Source of the DNA: Paenibacillus sp. PL2-23
Lineage (GTDB): Bacteria > Bacillota > Bacilli > Paenibacillales > Paenibacillaceae
NCBI RefSeq assembly: GCF_040834005.1
Contig: NZ_CP162129.1
Location: 1,035,501-1,099,500 of the forward strand
Direction: 5' to 3'
Length of the DNA: 64,000 nucleotides
Shown piece by piece: positions 48,812 through 57,521 of this stretch (its first letter is position 1; every line of letters begins with the position of its first letter). A program made the position numbers and the translations under genes. Below the pieces are notes generated by a model. The model saw only the letters and a list, made by a program, of their open reading frames with translations. It made no database searches and was not told the DNA's origin.

Positions 48812-50845
48812 ATGGAACCGCTTAGACCGGAAGACCCGCTTGTACCCGAACAGTCGCGAGCCGAAGAACAGGATGCCGCAAATGAGAGCCCCGCTCAGGA
48901 GGCGCAGGAGCCCGCCGTGGTACCCGAGCCAGCTGCGGAGGCTGATGCAGAGCCGAATGAACCCGCCATATCATCCGAGCCAGCTGCGGAGGCTGATGCA
49001 GAGCTGAACGAACTCGCCATGTCAGCCCAGCCGACTGCGGAGGCTGATGCCGAGCCGAACGAACCTGACATGTCAGCCCAGCCGACTGCGGAGGTTGATG
49101 CTGAGCCCAACGAACCTGCCGAGGAGCCGCTTCTGCGGCCGTGGCTTCGGCATTATCCGAATGAGGTTCCTCAAGGCCTGACCTACCCGACCTGCAGCAT
49201 AGCGCAGTTTCTGTGCGATGCGGCGGAGCGCTATCCCGGCAGCAACGCTTTGTATTTTCTGGGCAAAACAATGACATACGGGGAGCTGTACACTGCCTCC
49301 CGCAAGCTTGCGGGAGGCCTCGCCTCCCTTGGCATCGTGCGCGGTGACCGCGTGGCGATTATGCTGCCGAATTGTCCGCAGGCTGTTATCGCGTATTACG
49401 GCGTGTTATTAGCTGGCGCAATCGTCGTTCAGACTAACCCGCTGTATGTGGAGAGGGAGCTTCAGCATCAGTTGAAGGACAGCGGAGCGGTCGCCATGAT
49501 CACGCTGGATTTGCTATATGCCCGCGTAGCCAGGACGAGAGGCGAGGAGCCGGAGCTGGGTCCTGTCCCGGAGCTGAAGCATGTAATCGTCACCTCGATC
49601 AAGGATGGGCTGCCTTTCCCCAAAAGCATGCTCTACCCCATCAAGCAGCGCAAGGAAGGCTTCCGAGACGACATTCCTTACGGTAAGCACGGCGTATTGG
49701 CTTATCGCAAGCTGATGAGAGGGAGCGGGCTGGAGGTGGACCCCGCGGCATTGCCGCAGGGCGAGGAGCTGGCTGCTCTGCAGTATACCGGCGGCACGAC
49801 AGGTACGCCGAAGGGCGTTATGCTGACGCATCGCAATCTGGTTGCCAATACGTTCCAGACGTCAGCGTGGTGCTACAAGGCTGAGGATGGCAAGGAGCGG
49901 TTCCTGGCGGCGCTGCCGCTGTTTCATGTGTTCGGTTTGACGGTACTGATGAATATGTCCGTGCTGCGGGCGGGCTCGCTTATTCTCCTGCCTCGCTTCG
50001 AGACGGAGACCGTGCTGAAAACCATAACGGATCGGAAGCCGACGATTTTCCCAGGCGCTCCCACGATGTATGTGGCCCTTATTAATCATGCCAATCTGAA
50101 AAAGTCGGATCTCTCCTCCGTCAACGTGTGCATCAGCGGCTCGGCGGCCTTGCCTTTGGAGGTTCAGGAGCAATTCGAGGCGCTCAGCGGCGGTCGCTTG
50201 ATCGAAGGCTTCGGTCTGACGGAGGCCTCGCCGGTCACACATGCCAATCCCATCTGGGGGCTGCGCAAGATCGGCACGATTGGCATTCCGTTCCCGGATA
50301 CGGATGCCGCTGTAGTGGATATGACGACAGGCAGGCGGCTGCCTCCGGGCCAGCTCGGGGAGCTTGTGGTGCGGGGGCCGCAGGTGATGAAGGGGTACTG
50401 GAATCGTCCCGAGGACACGGCGAGGACGCTGGTTGACGGCTGGCTTCGAACGGGCGATCTCGCCACGATGGATGAAGATGGTTATTTTACCATTATGGAT
50501 CGTATCAAGGATGTTATTATCGCAAGCGGGTTCAATGTGTACCCGAGAGAGGTCGAGGAGGTGCTGTTCGAGCATCCCGCTGTACGCGAAGCGGCCGTTA
50601 TTGGTGTGAAGGACGATTATCGGGGCGAGACGGTCAAAGCGTTCATTGTGCTCAAGGAGGGATGGCAGGTATCCCGCAGCCAGTTGGATCGCTGGTGCAG
50701 AGATCGTCTGGCAGCGTACAAGGTGCCCCATTACTACGCCTTTAGGGAAACGCTTCCAAAGACGATGATCGGTAAGGTGCTGCGAAGGAAGCTGGCAGAG
50801 GAGGAGCTGGAGGGGGAAGAGGCGGGGGCCAAAGGGAAGGAATGA
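48812..50845 (+). CDS. lcfA: Long-chain fatty acid-CoA ligase with a repetitive acidic N-terminal extension
   Basis: A 677-residue enzyme activating fatty acids to acyl-CoA with ATP. The AMP-binding core begins near residue 110 (LRPWLRHYPNEVPQGLTYPT), with YTGGTTGTPKGVMLTHRN, GFGLTEASPVTHANP and GWLRTGDLATMDEDGYFTI. The first 105 residues are an acidic extension absent from ordinary LcfA, including four 17-residue repeats of the type EPAAEADAEPNEPAISS (bases 48926-49129). The repeats look disordered. The ATG at 48812 follows GGGGGAG; starting later would remove the extension, but the frame and codon use run on smoothly. It overlaps the thioesterase gene by four bases. Confidence 0.92.
   Translation: MEPLRPEDPLVPEQSRAEEQDAANESPAQEAQEPAVVPEPAAEADAEPNEPAISSEPAAEADAELNELAMSAQPTAEADAEPNEPDMSAQPTAEVDAEPNEPAEEPLLRPWLRHYPNEVPQGLTYPTCSIAQFLCDAAERYPGSNALYFLGKTMTYGELYTASRKLAGGLASLGIVRGDRVAIMLPNCPQAVIAYYGVLLAGAIVVQTNPLYVERELQHQLKDSGAVAMITLDLLYARVARTRGEEPELGPVPELKHVIVTSIKDGLPFPKSMLYPIKQRKEGFRDDIPYGKHGVLAYRKLMRGSGLEVDPAALPQGEELAALQYTGGTTGTPKGVMLTHRNLVANTFQTSAWCYKAEDGKERFLAALPLFHVFGLTVLMNMSVLRAGSLILLPRFETETVLKTITDRKPTIFPGAPTMYVALINHANLKKSDLSSVNVCISGSAALPLEVQEQFEALSGGRLIEGFGLTEASPVTHANPIWGLRKIGTIGIPFPDTDAAVVDMTTGRRLPPGQLGELVVRGPQVMKGYWNRPEDTARTLVDGWLRTGDLATMDEDGYFTIMDRIKDVIIASGFNVYPREVEEVLFEHPAVREAAVIGVKDDYRGETVKAFIVLKEGWQVSRSQLDRWCRDRLAAYKVPHYYAFRETLPKTMIGKVLRRKLAEEELEGEEAGAKGKE
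48926..49129 (+). repeat. Coding 51-bp tandem repeat in lcfA
   Basis: Four units start at 48926, 48977, 49028 and 49079, exactly 51 bp (17 codons) apart, encoding (E/Q)P(A/T)AE(A/V)DAE(P/L)NE. The last unit degenerates into the ligase domain. Confidence 0.9.
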
Positions 50846-51279
50846 GCGGCATGGATGAGAAGGGGTTGGGGAGCAGCGCGCAGGAAGCAGGCGAGCTCGC
50901 CCGTCTGGCAGAACGCGCCGAGGGAACGTTCTGGGGCTTGCTGGGCTGTGAGGTCGTGCAAGCGGACGTAAGCAGGACGATCATCAGCATCGACATCACG
51001 CCATCGCATCTGAATTTGCTTGGTATTGTGCATGGCGGCGTAATGATGTCGCTGATGGATAATGCCATGGGGCTGCACGTTATGCTGGCAGAGACAAAGG
51101 GGAGTACGGTGACGGCAACGATGAATACCCACTTCCTGGCCAGCAGCAGAGGCGGTAAGCTGCTCTGCGAGTCTGAGCTGCTGCATCGGACTGGACGCAC
51201 GATTACTTTGGAAGCGCGTGTGAGGGATGAAGACGGCAAGCTGCTGGCGCTGGGCAGCGGGAGCTATCGGGTGATATAG
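50842..51279 (+). CDS. PaaI-type hotdog thioesterase
   Basis: A 145-residue hotdog-fold protein likely hydrolysing acyl-CoA. LLGIVHGGVMMSLMDNAMG carries the HGG motif and the catalytic Asp of the PaaI/YdiI group, and TMNTHFLASSRGG follows. ATGA overlap with lcfA couples its translation to the beta-oxidation operon, so it may remove stalled acyl-CoAs or recycle CoA. The substrate is not known. Confidence 0.88.
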   Translation: MSGMDEKGLGSSAQEAGELARLAERAEGTFWGLLGCEVVQADVSRTIISIDITPSHLNLLGIVHGGVMMSLMDNAMGLHVMLAETKGSTVTATMNTHFLASSRGGKLLCESELLHRTGRTITLEARVRDEDGKLLALGSGSYRVI

Positions 51280-51447
51280 CCCATTGCAGCAGCGTCTTGC
51301 TGGATCGGCTTCCCTGCATCCTTTTGGCATGAGTTGCCAGTAGCTGTCGGTTTCGATATAATAATAGCAAATTTATGGAAAGGACCGGCAGTGTTCCCAG
51401 GTGAGCTCGGCCGGTATTCGCCATACAGGAGATTGGAGGTGGGGGAT

Positions 51448-51642
51448 ATGGAGCAGGGATGGGTAACCGTGCTGCTGCTGGCGTTCGGCATCGCTGTGGC
51501 CGTTGTTGGGGTCATTGCGTATTTGCGGATGCTTCGCAAGGATAAGTCGGGATACCTTTCTTCAAATCCGGTTTCCCCGCCTGATGAAGCGGTTGCCAGG
51601 ACAGAGGAGCGCGATTCAGACGCCAGCTTAAGAAAGGACTAA
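51448..51642 (+). CDS. Small single-pass membrane protein
   Basis: A 64-residue protein starting MEQGWVTVLLLAFGIAVAVV, with one membrane helix and a charged cytoplasmic tail (LRMLRKDKSGYLSSNPVSPP, EERDSDASLRKD). The ATG at 51448 follows GGAGGTGGGGG. No family is recognised. Confidence 0.6.
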   Translation: MEQGWVTVLLLAFGIAVAVVGVIAYLRMLRKDKSGYLSSNPVSPPDEAVARTEERDSDASLRKD

Positions 51643-51821
51643 CAATTGTTTGCTTTCATAATGGCTGCCAAACTGTTATAATAGTAAGAAAAATGAAAAC
51701 ATTGTGACTCATTGGCCATGGAGTTGCCTGCACCGAAGGGGGTTCTTGCGGTGTAAGAGCCGCATACGTTCTCGGATACTGCTGTTTAGGACGTCCATCC
51801 ATCGTATAAGGAGGAGATTTC

Positions 51822-52010
51822 ATGGCGAAGCATAGCCAGAATGAAGTCAAGGAAAGTCTGAAGGAACTAACGAGAATTTTCCAGCCCAAGGACCCGCGGA
51901 AGTTTGTGAAGGATTACATTCGCAAATACCGAATTACAGGCGGATATGAGGATGAGCTCACATCTCTGGTTGAGGATGAGCTTGGCAGACTGAACTCTTC
52001 GGTAGGCTGA
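51822..52010 (+). CDS. Small conserved-looking cytoplasmic protein
   Basis: A 62-residue helical protein, MAKHSQNEVKESLKELTRIF and onward, ending DELGRLNSSVG. AAGGAGGAG lies seven bases before the ATG, which supports translation. It has no catalytic motif. A 180-bp leader with a TATAAT-like element near 51676 precedes it, and a strong terminator follows. The function is unknown. Confidence 0.72.
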   Translation: MAKHSQNEVKESLKELTRIFQPKDPRKFVKDYIRKYRITGGYEDELTSLVEDELGRLNSSVG

Positions 52011-52024
52011 ATAATTGGCATGTA

Positions 52025-52063
52025 CGGCTTTGTCCCATTGTGGGACAAAGCCTTTTTTGTTTT
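52025..52063 (+). terminator. Rho-independent terminator
   Basis: GGCTTTGTCCCA pairs with TGGGACAAAGCC and is followed by TTTTTTGTTTTTT. Confidence 0.92.
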
Positions 52064-52129
52064 TTGCTTTGATCCGCTAGGGCAGGCCAGGGGAGTGTGG
52101 CGGTGCGGGGCGTATGGCGCAGCAGAGCG

Positions 52130-52990
52130 TATGGCGCAGCAACGACATCTCGTGTGGTTATTGCACAAACTAGCTACTCTTTAGGTGCAACAACGACACC
52201 CCGTGTCGTTATCGCATGCTGAGCCCTCTCGATTGCTGCAACAGCGACACCACGTGTGGCTATTGAACAAACTAACTGCTCTTGAGACGCAACAACGACA
52301 CCACGTGTCGTTATGGCACGCCGAGCCCCCTCGATTGGCGCAACAGCGACACCACGTGTGGCTATTGAGCAAACTAGCTGCTCTTGAGACGCAACAACGA
52401 CACCTCGTGTCGTTATCGCCTCCCGAGCCCCCTCGATTGCTGCAACAGCGACACCACGTGTCGTTATCGCATGTCGTGCCCCCTCGATCGGCGCAACAGC
52501 GACACCACGTGTGGCTATTGAGCAAACTAGCTGCTCTTGAGACGCAACAACGACACCTCGTGTCGTTATCGCCTCCCGAGCCCCCTCGATTGCTGCAACA
52601 GCGACACCACGTGTCGTTATCGCATGTCGTGCCCCCTCGATCGGCGCAACAGCGACACCACGTGTGGCTATTGAGCAAACTAGCTGCTCTTGAGACGCAA
52701 CAACGACACCTCGTGTCGTTATCGCCTCCCGAGCCCCCTCGATTGCTGCAACAACGACACCCCGTGTCGTTATCGCCTCCCGAGCCCCCTCGATTGGCGC
52801 AACAGCGACACCACGTGTGGCTATTGAGCAAACTATCTACTCTTTAGATGCAACAACGACACCACGTGTCGTTATCGCATGCTGAGCCCTCTCGATTGGT
52901 GCAACAGCGACACGACGTGTGGCTATCGAACAAACTAGCTGCTCTTTAGGTGTAACAACGACACCACGTGTCGTTATCGCCCGCCGTACC
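52130..52990. repeat. Array B: 51-bp tandem repeats with inverted-repeat cores
   Basis: About seventeen cores of the type ACGACACCACGTGTCGT (arms of seven bases around CAC) or the variant CGACACCACGTGTGGC recur at 51 bp; starts at 52238, 52340, 52442 and 52493 show 51- and 102-bp steps. Two half-unit types alternate, one ending in AAACTAGCTGCTCTTGAGAC, the other in GAGCCCCCTCGATTG. Read on the minus strand, both half-units align with those of array A (CCACACG(A/T)GGTGTCG then TGTTGCG; GAGCA then TAGTTTG), so the arrays are one family in opposite orientations. The region has no supported gene. Confidence 0.93.
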
Positions 52991-53010
52991 CCATCATTTT
53001 ATCCTTCTTA

Positions 53011-53039
53011 TTGAGAACTTATCTCATTTGGTGTATAGT
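53011..53039 (+). promoter_or_regulatory. Sigma-A promoter of the ferredoxin/flavodoxin reductase gene
   Basis: TTGAGA (53011-53016), 17 bp, TATAGT (53034-53039). The spacer contains a GAGAACTTATCTC inverted repeat. Confidence 0.75.
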
Positions 53040-53048
53040 GGGATATAT

Positions 53049-53063
53049 TGAGAATGGTTATCA
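53049..53063. promoter_or_regulatory. Fur box before the reductase gene
   Basis: TGAGAATGGTTATCA matches 12 of 14 positions of the 7-1-7 Fur box and lies 10 bp past the -10. The equivalent B. subtilis gene ycgT is Fur-controlled, which fits. Confidence 0.72.
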
Positions 53064-53094
53064 AAGAAAAGAGCGATCAGGGAGGCTATTTGGG

Positions 53095-54141
53095 ATGGAG
53101 ACGGCTGCGGAGAGACTGGAGCTTTATGATGTGACGATTATCGGCGGGGGACCAGCCGGACTGTATACAGCGTTCTATAGCGGAATGCGCGAGCTCAAGA
53201 CAAAGCTTATCGAGGCACAGGATCAGCTGGGAGGAAGAATGCTGCTCTACCCGGAGAAGATCGTATGGGATGTCGGGGGCGTTACGCCAACACGTGCGGA
53301 TAAGCTGCTGGAGCAAATTATTCAGCAGGGGATGACGTTCGATCCGACACTCGTTATGAATGAGCAGATTGTGGGACTCGATAAGCAAGAGGATGGCACA
53401 TTTATCCTGACGGCGGCCAGCGGGACAAAGCATCATACGAAGGCGGTCATAATGACTTGCGGCTACGGCATCCGTAAGCTTGCGAAGCTGGAGATTGAAG
53501 GCGCGGACCGTTATGAGGTGAGCAATCTGTATTATACGGTTCAAGATCTGGAGAGCTTCCGTGGCAAAAGAGTACTGATCTCCGGAGGCGGTGACTCTGC
53601 CGTGGATTGGGCCAACGAGCTGGCGCATGTAGCTGGCAGCGTAGCAGTCGTGCATCGCCGCGACAGCTTCGGCGGTATGGAGCGGAACGTGACCGCCATG
53701 AAGGCCACCTGCGACGTTCGGACGCCGTATGCGATTAAGTCGCTCCAAAGTGCAGATGGCAGAAGCATCTCCCAGGTGCTGATCCAGCATGTGGAGACAG
53801 GCGAGGATTGTATCCTGGAGGTCGATGCGGTTATTGTCAATCATGGCATGCGTTCGGACTTCGGCCCGATCCGAAGCTGGGGCATCGACATGGGAGAATG
53901 GAAGGCGAATGTCAGTCCCAAGATGGAGACGAATATACCGGGCGTGTTCGGAGCTGGGGATTTTGTTGGTCACGACAGCAAGGTTGGCTTAATAGCCGGG
54001 ACGTTCACTGACGGTGTACTGGCGTTGAACAGCGCCAAGGTGTATTTGGACCCCCAAGCAACGCCTTATGCTTATGTTTCCTCCCATAATGACCGATTCA
54101 AGGAGAAAAACAAGGAGCTGGAGGAGCTTCAGAAGGTATAG
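53095..54141 (+). CDS. Ferredoxin/flavodoxin-NADP reductase, type 2 (YcgT/YumC-like)
   Basis: A 348-residue thioredoxin-reductase-like flavoprotein that lacks the redox CxxC pair. It has an FAD motif ([19 protein letters not shown]), an NADP motif ([20 protein letters not shown]) and a C-terminal [20 protein letters not shown]. Enzymes of this type reduce ferredoxin, flavodoxin or heme-degrading monooxygenases with NADPH. The ATG at 53095 follows AGGGAGG. Promoter and Fur box upstream indicate induction by iron starvation, and so the YcgT role is more likely than the housekeeping YumC role. Confidence 0.9.
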   Translation: METAAERLELYDVTIIGGGPAGLYTAFYSGMRELKTKLIEAQDQLGGRMLLYPEKIVWDVGGVTPTRADKLLEQIIQQGMTFDPTLVMNEQIVGLDKQEDGTFILTAASGTKHHTKAVIMTCGYGIRKLAKLEIEGADRYEVSNLYYTVQDLESFRGKRVLISGGGDSAVDWANELAHVAGSVAVVHRRDSFGGMERNVTAMKATCDVRTPYAIKSLQSADGRSISQVLIQHVETGEDCILEVDAVIVNHGMRSDFGPIRSWGIDMGEWKANVSPKMETNIPGVFGAGDFVGHDSKVGLIAGTFTDGVLALNSAKVYLDPQATPYAYVSSHNDRFKEKNKELEELQKV

Positions 54142-54280
54142 CGGCGGTCGCTCCTTGGGATGGAGTGCCCATCATTTGTGATAAAATGCCATCGTTCGCG
54201 GTTATGAGATCTTGGTTCATGGAATAGGGTAACCATATACACCCCTTAACCTACCCATGACTAAGAAGGAGGTATCGCGA

Positions 54281-55033
54281 ATGGCAGTAGAGTTGAAGAC
54301 GCGGGAGCATATTAGGGGAATACGCAAGGCAGGGCGTGTGGTGGCCGCATGCCACAAGGCTTTGTCGAGGCGCTTGGCGCCGGGGGTGACGACACGCGAG
54401 ATCGATCGGTTCGTGGAACGGTTCATGCTGGACCGGGGGGCGACTCCCGCGCAGAAGGGCTACAAGGGCTATCCTTACGCCACCTGCGCGTCCGTCAATG
54501 ATGTGGTCTGTCATGGCTTTCCGGATTCGGAGCCGCTGGAATCGGGTGATATTGTGACCATTGATATGGTTGCAGACATGAACGGCTGGAAGGCAGATTC
54601 AGCCTGGACGTATATAGTCGGCAAGTCCTCCGCGTCGACGGAGAAGCTGCTGCGCGTGGCGAAGCAAGCCATGCTGGCAGGGATTAAGACGGCAGTCCCC
54701 GGCAATTACATTGGAGATATTGGTCATGCTGTGCAGAAGAGAGCCGAGCGGGATGGGTTCGGTGTTGTGCGGATGTTCGTCGGCCATGGTATCGGGAGAA
54801 GCATGCACGAGTTTCCCGAGGTCGAGCATTTCGGCCCTCCTGGGCAAGGCGTGAAGCTGGAGGAGGGCATGGTCATTACGATTGAGCCGATTATTACGAC
54901 AGGGCGTCCCGAGGTCTATGTCGGCATGGACGGCTGGACGGCTCGTACGGTGGATGGCTCTTGGGCAGCCCAGTTCGAGCATACGATCGCGATAACGAAA
55001 GACGGGCCTATCGTGCTGACACGGTGGGATTAA
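54281..55033 (+). CDS. map: Methionine aminopeptidase, type I
   Basis: A 250-residue dimetal peptidase removing the initiator methionine. The five metal ligands appear in order: TIDMVADMNGWKADSAW (two Asp), MFVGHGIGRSMHEFP (His), TIEPII (Glu) and AAQFEHTIAIT (Glu). The ATG at 54281 follows AAGGAGG by seven bases and is preferred over 54257. It stands alone here rather than in the ribosomal protein operon, so it is probably a second copy like B. subtilis MapB/YflG. Confidence 0.92.
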   Translation: MAVELKTREHIRGIRKAGRVVAACHKALSRRLAPGVTTREIDRFVERFMLDRGATPAQKGYKGYPYATCASVNDVVCHGFPDSEPLESGDIVTIDMVADMNGWKADSAWTYIVGKSSASTEKLLRVAKQAMLAGIKTAVPGNYIGDIGHAVQKRAERDGFGVVRMFVGHGIGRSMHEFPEVEHFGPPGQGVKLEEGMVITIEPIITTGRPEVYVGMDGWTARTVDGSWAAQFEHTIAITKDGPIVLTRWD

Positions 55034-55046
55034 TAGGACCAGGGAA

Positions 55047-55083
55047 TAAAGCGCTTCCGAATGCGGAGGCGTTTATTTTTTTG
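55047..55083 (+). terminator. Rho-independent terminator of map
   Basis: AAAGCGCTTCCG pairs with CGGAGGCGTTT and is followed by ATTTTTTT. Confidence 0.8.
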
Positions 55084-55211
55084 CTGAGTTCACACTTTTG
55101 TAAGGGTTATCTAACAGATTGGCAATACATTCGTTCTTGGTTAGTTAGCTATTCCCTTTAAGATGTTGTTGTAAGCCGCTGGGCTTCAATGATGAAAGGG
55201 GATGGATCACA

Positions 55212-55586
55212 ATGAAAAAGTGGATCACCATGTTGGCAATTGCGGGCAGCCTGCTGGCTCTCAGCGCATGCAATGCAGAGAACGATGCGATGATGGATGA
55301 GGATGGGGCCAAGAACGGACAGAATGAGATGAAGTCCGACGACAAGATGAAGGACGACATGAAGGAAGAGATGAAGGAAGAGATGAAGTCTGACGATATG
55401 ATGAAGGACGACATGAAGGAAGAGACGAAGTCCGACGACATGATGAAGGACGACATGAAGGAAGAGATGAAATCTGACGATATGATGAAGGATGACATGA
55501 AGGAAGAGATGAAGTCTGACGACATGATGAAGGATGACATGAAGCAGGACGACATGAAGCAGGACGACATGAAGAAGAACATGTAA
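55212..55586 (+). CDS. Repeat-rich acidic/Met-rich lipoprotein
   Basis: A 124-residue lipoprotein. The signal peptide ends in the lipobox LSAC (Cys20), so it should be attached to the outer face of the membrane. From about residue 40 it consists of imperfect 14-residue (42-bp) repeats of the type MKSDDMMKDDMKEE, with Asp, Lys, Glu and Met making up nearly all residues. The sequence should form a charged helix or stay disordered, and the regularly spaced Met and Asp side chains could bind metal ions. It precedes a two-component system that may control it. No family is recognised. Confidence 0.8.
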   Translation: MKKWITMLAIAGSLLALSACNAENDAMMDEDGAKNGQNEMKSDDKMKDDMKEEMKEEMKSDDMMKDDMKEETKSDDMMKDDMKEEMKSDDMMKDDMKEEMKSDDMMKDDMKQDDMKQDDMKKNM

Positions 55587-55686
55587 AGCACGGGTGTTTT
55601 TACGCTGAAGTCGAATACCTTCGCCAATGGCGTTATAATGAAGGGAACCATGTAACGCCTACGGAAGCGGCGAGGAGGGGAACAAG

Positions 55687-56451
55687 ATGCCGGCACGAAT
55701 CTTGGTTGCAGATGACGAGCGCAATATAACGGATGTGTGCAGGCGTTATTTGGAACGGGAAGGCTATGACGTTTGGACAGCCTCTGACGGCGAGGAGGCG
55801 CTCGCTCTGTGGCGGGAGCATGCTCCAGATCTTGTTGTGCTCGATCTCATGATGCCGAGGCTGGATGGCCTGGAGGTATGCGACGTGATCCGGCAGGAGT
55901 CGGATACGCCTATCATCATGCTGACGGCGCGTGGAGAGGAGACGGATCGCCTGCTTGGTCTGACCATGGGGGCGGATGATTATATGACGAAGCCGTTCAG
56001 CCCTCGGGAGCTGGTGCTTCGCGTTCGTAATATCCTTAGAAGAATAGGGACTGCCCTCGGCGGTCCAGCGGGAAGAACTTCAGGAGCAGGTGCAGGAGCA
56101 GCGGCCGATGAGCGGAGCACTGTAGATTCCGTACAGGGGAGGCTCTGCTTCGACGGATTAATCATCTATCCGGAGCAGCGCCGGGTTGAGGTGCAGGGGC
56201 GCGAGGTGGAGCTGACGGCCAAAGAATTTGATCTGCTGCAGCTTCTAGCCGCTTATCCAGGCAAGGTGTTCTCCCGCAGCCAATTGCTGAATCAGGTGTG
56301 GGATATCGCATACGACGGAGATACGACAACTGTCACGGTCCATGTTCGGAGGCTGCGAGAGAAGATTGAGCCGGTGCCGTCGGACCCCACCTGGATTAAG
56401 ACTGTCTGGGGCATCGGATATAAGTTGGATGGCAGGGGGGCGACCCCATGA
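55687..56451 (+). CDS. OmpR-family response regulator
   Basis: A 254-residue regulator. REC domain with LVADDERN, the phospho-acceptor Asp in LVVLDLMMPRLDG and TKPFSPREL; then a Gly/Ala-rich linker; then a winged helix (ELTAKEFDLLQLLAAYPGKV; RTVTVHVRRLREKIEP-like) ending TVWGIGYKLDG. The kinase gene starts in its last four bases (ATGA), so they form one two-component pair, with a membrane molybdoenzyme-like gene as the third member. Confidence 0.93.
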   Translation: MPARILVADDERNITDVCRRYLEREGYDVWTASDGEEALALWREHAPDLVVLDLMMPRLDGLEVCDVIRQESDTPIIMLTARGEETDRLLGLTMGADDYMTKPFSPRELVLRVRNILRRIGTALGGPAGRTSGAGAGAAADERSTVDSVQGRLCFDGLIIYPEQRRVEVQGREVELTAKEFDLLQLLAAYPGKVFSRSQLLNQVWDIAYDGDTTTVTVHVRRLREKIEPVPSDPTWIKTVWGIGYKLDGRGATP

Positions 56452-57494
56452 AGCTCCGAACGTATCTGGTGCTGGCGAACTTCGTGAGCATCGCGCTTAT
56501 GCTCGTTATCCTGTTTGTGCTGTTCCGGTATATGCTGCTGACCAAAGAGCAATTGATCTGGCTCGGCGCTGCCGCGCTGGGAGCAGGCGCGTTGTCCAGC
56601 GGATTGTATGTCCTTCTTGTCCGTCCGCTTGAGGCTTCAGTTAGGCGACTTCGTGAGGGAGCTTCGCGGATTGCCGTAGGAGACTTGCAGGCAAAGGTGG
56701 AGCAGACGGGTTTTGCCGAATTTCAGGCGTTGGCGCGCGACTTCAATGCTATGGCTATTCATTTGGAACGAAGCTTCGGGCAGGTCAAAGCAGCGGAGAA
56801 AGCGCAGCGCGATCTGGTGGCCAACATGGCCCATGATTTGAGGACGCCCCTGGCATCCATGCAATCCTACGCGGAAGCGCTGGAGGACGGCGTCATTCAG
56901 GACAGTGAGACTTTTCGCGCCTATATAGCAACCATCCGCAACGAATCCGTTCGTCTTGGAGAGCTCATTCAAGATGTGTTCGAGCTGTCGACGCTGGAGG
57001 ATGCCCATCAGTCGGAAGCCCGATTGGAGGATGCGGAGCAGACGGTTGTGGAGGACTTGCTCATTGAGCTGCTGCCAAGATTTGCGCCACAGATGGAGGC
57101 CAGAGGCGTTCAACTGCGAGTGCAGGCGCCTGAGCATCGGGTAGCGGTTCGGATGGCTTCGCGCCATCTTGCGAGAGTGCTGCAAAATATTATTGAAAAC
57201 GCGGTGCGCCATTCACCGGAAGGGGGCTTGATCCTGGTAGAGGTGGAGGAGCTGGGGGATGGCCGCGTGCAGCTTGCGATTACGGACGAGGGAGAGGGTG
57301 TCCCCGAGGCGGAACGCGAGAACATATTCGAGCGATTCTACCGACTGGATCGTTCAAGAAGCCGGACCGGCGGCGGTTCTGGCATCGGGTTGTCCATCGC
57401 GAAGCTGCTCGTGAAGCAGTATGGCGGCGATATCGGCGTAGAGGAAGCCGCGAGGCAAGGCAGCCGCTTCTGGTTGAGACTTCCGGAAGGCTAG
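56448..57494 (+). CDS. Sensor histidine kinase
   Basis: A 348-residue membrane kinase. Two helices (about 4-26 and 34-58) with almost no extracellular loop, a HAMP domain, HisKA (LVANMAHDLRTPLASMQSYA) and an HATPase domain (NIIENAVRHSPEGG; DEGEGVPEAE; GSGIGLSIAKLLVKQYGG). The absence of an external sensor domain is typical of intramembrane-sensing kinases, which detect cell-envelope stress or partner proteins. Translation is coupled to the response regulator by a four-base overlap. Confidence 0.93.
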   Translation: MKLRTYLVLANFVSIALMLVILFVLFRYMLLTKEQLIWLGAAALGAGALSSGLYVLLVRPLEASVRRLREGASRIAVGDLQAKVEQTGFAEFQALARDFNAMAIHLERSFGQVKAAEKAQRDLVANMAHDLRTPLASMQSYAEALEDGVIQDSETFRAYIATIRNESVRLGELIQDVFELSTLEDAHQSEARLEDAEQTVVEDLLIELLPRFAPQMEARGVQLRVQAPEHRVAVRMASRHLARVLQNIIENAVRHSPEGGLILVEVEELGDGRVQLAITDEGEGVPEAERENIFERFYRLDRSRSRTGGGSGIGLSIAKLLVKQYGGDIGVEEAARQGSRFWLRLPEG

Positions 57495-57521
57495 ATGATT
57501 GTCATTAATGGGGGGAAGAGC

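Noticed and set aside
52181-52847. Cys-rich (minus) and His/Leu-rich (plus) open frames of about 220 codons in array B
   Set aside because: Both strands are open for the same arithmetic reason; no ribosome site or recognisable domain supports either.
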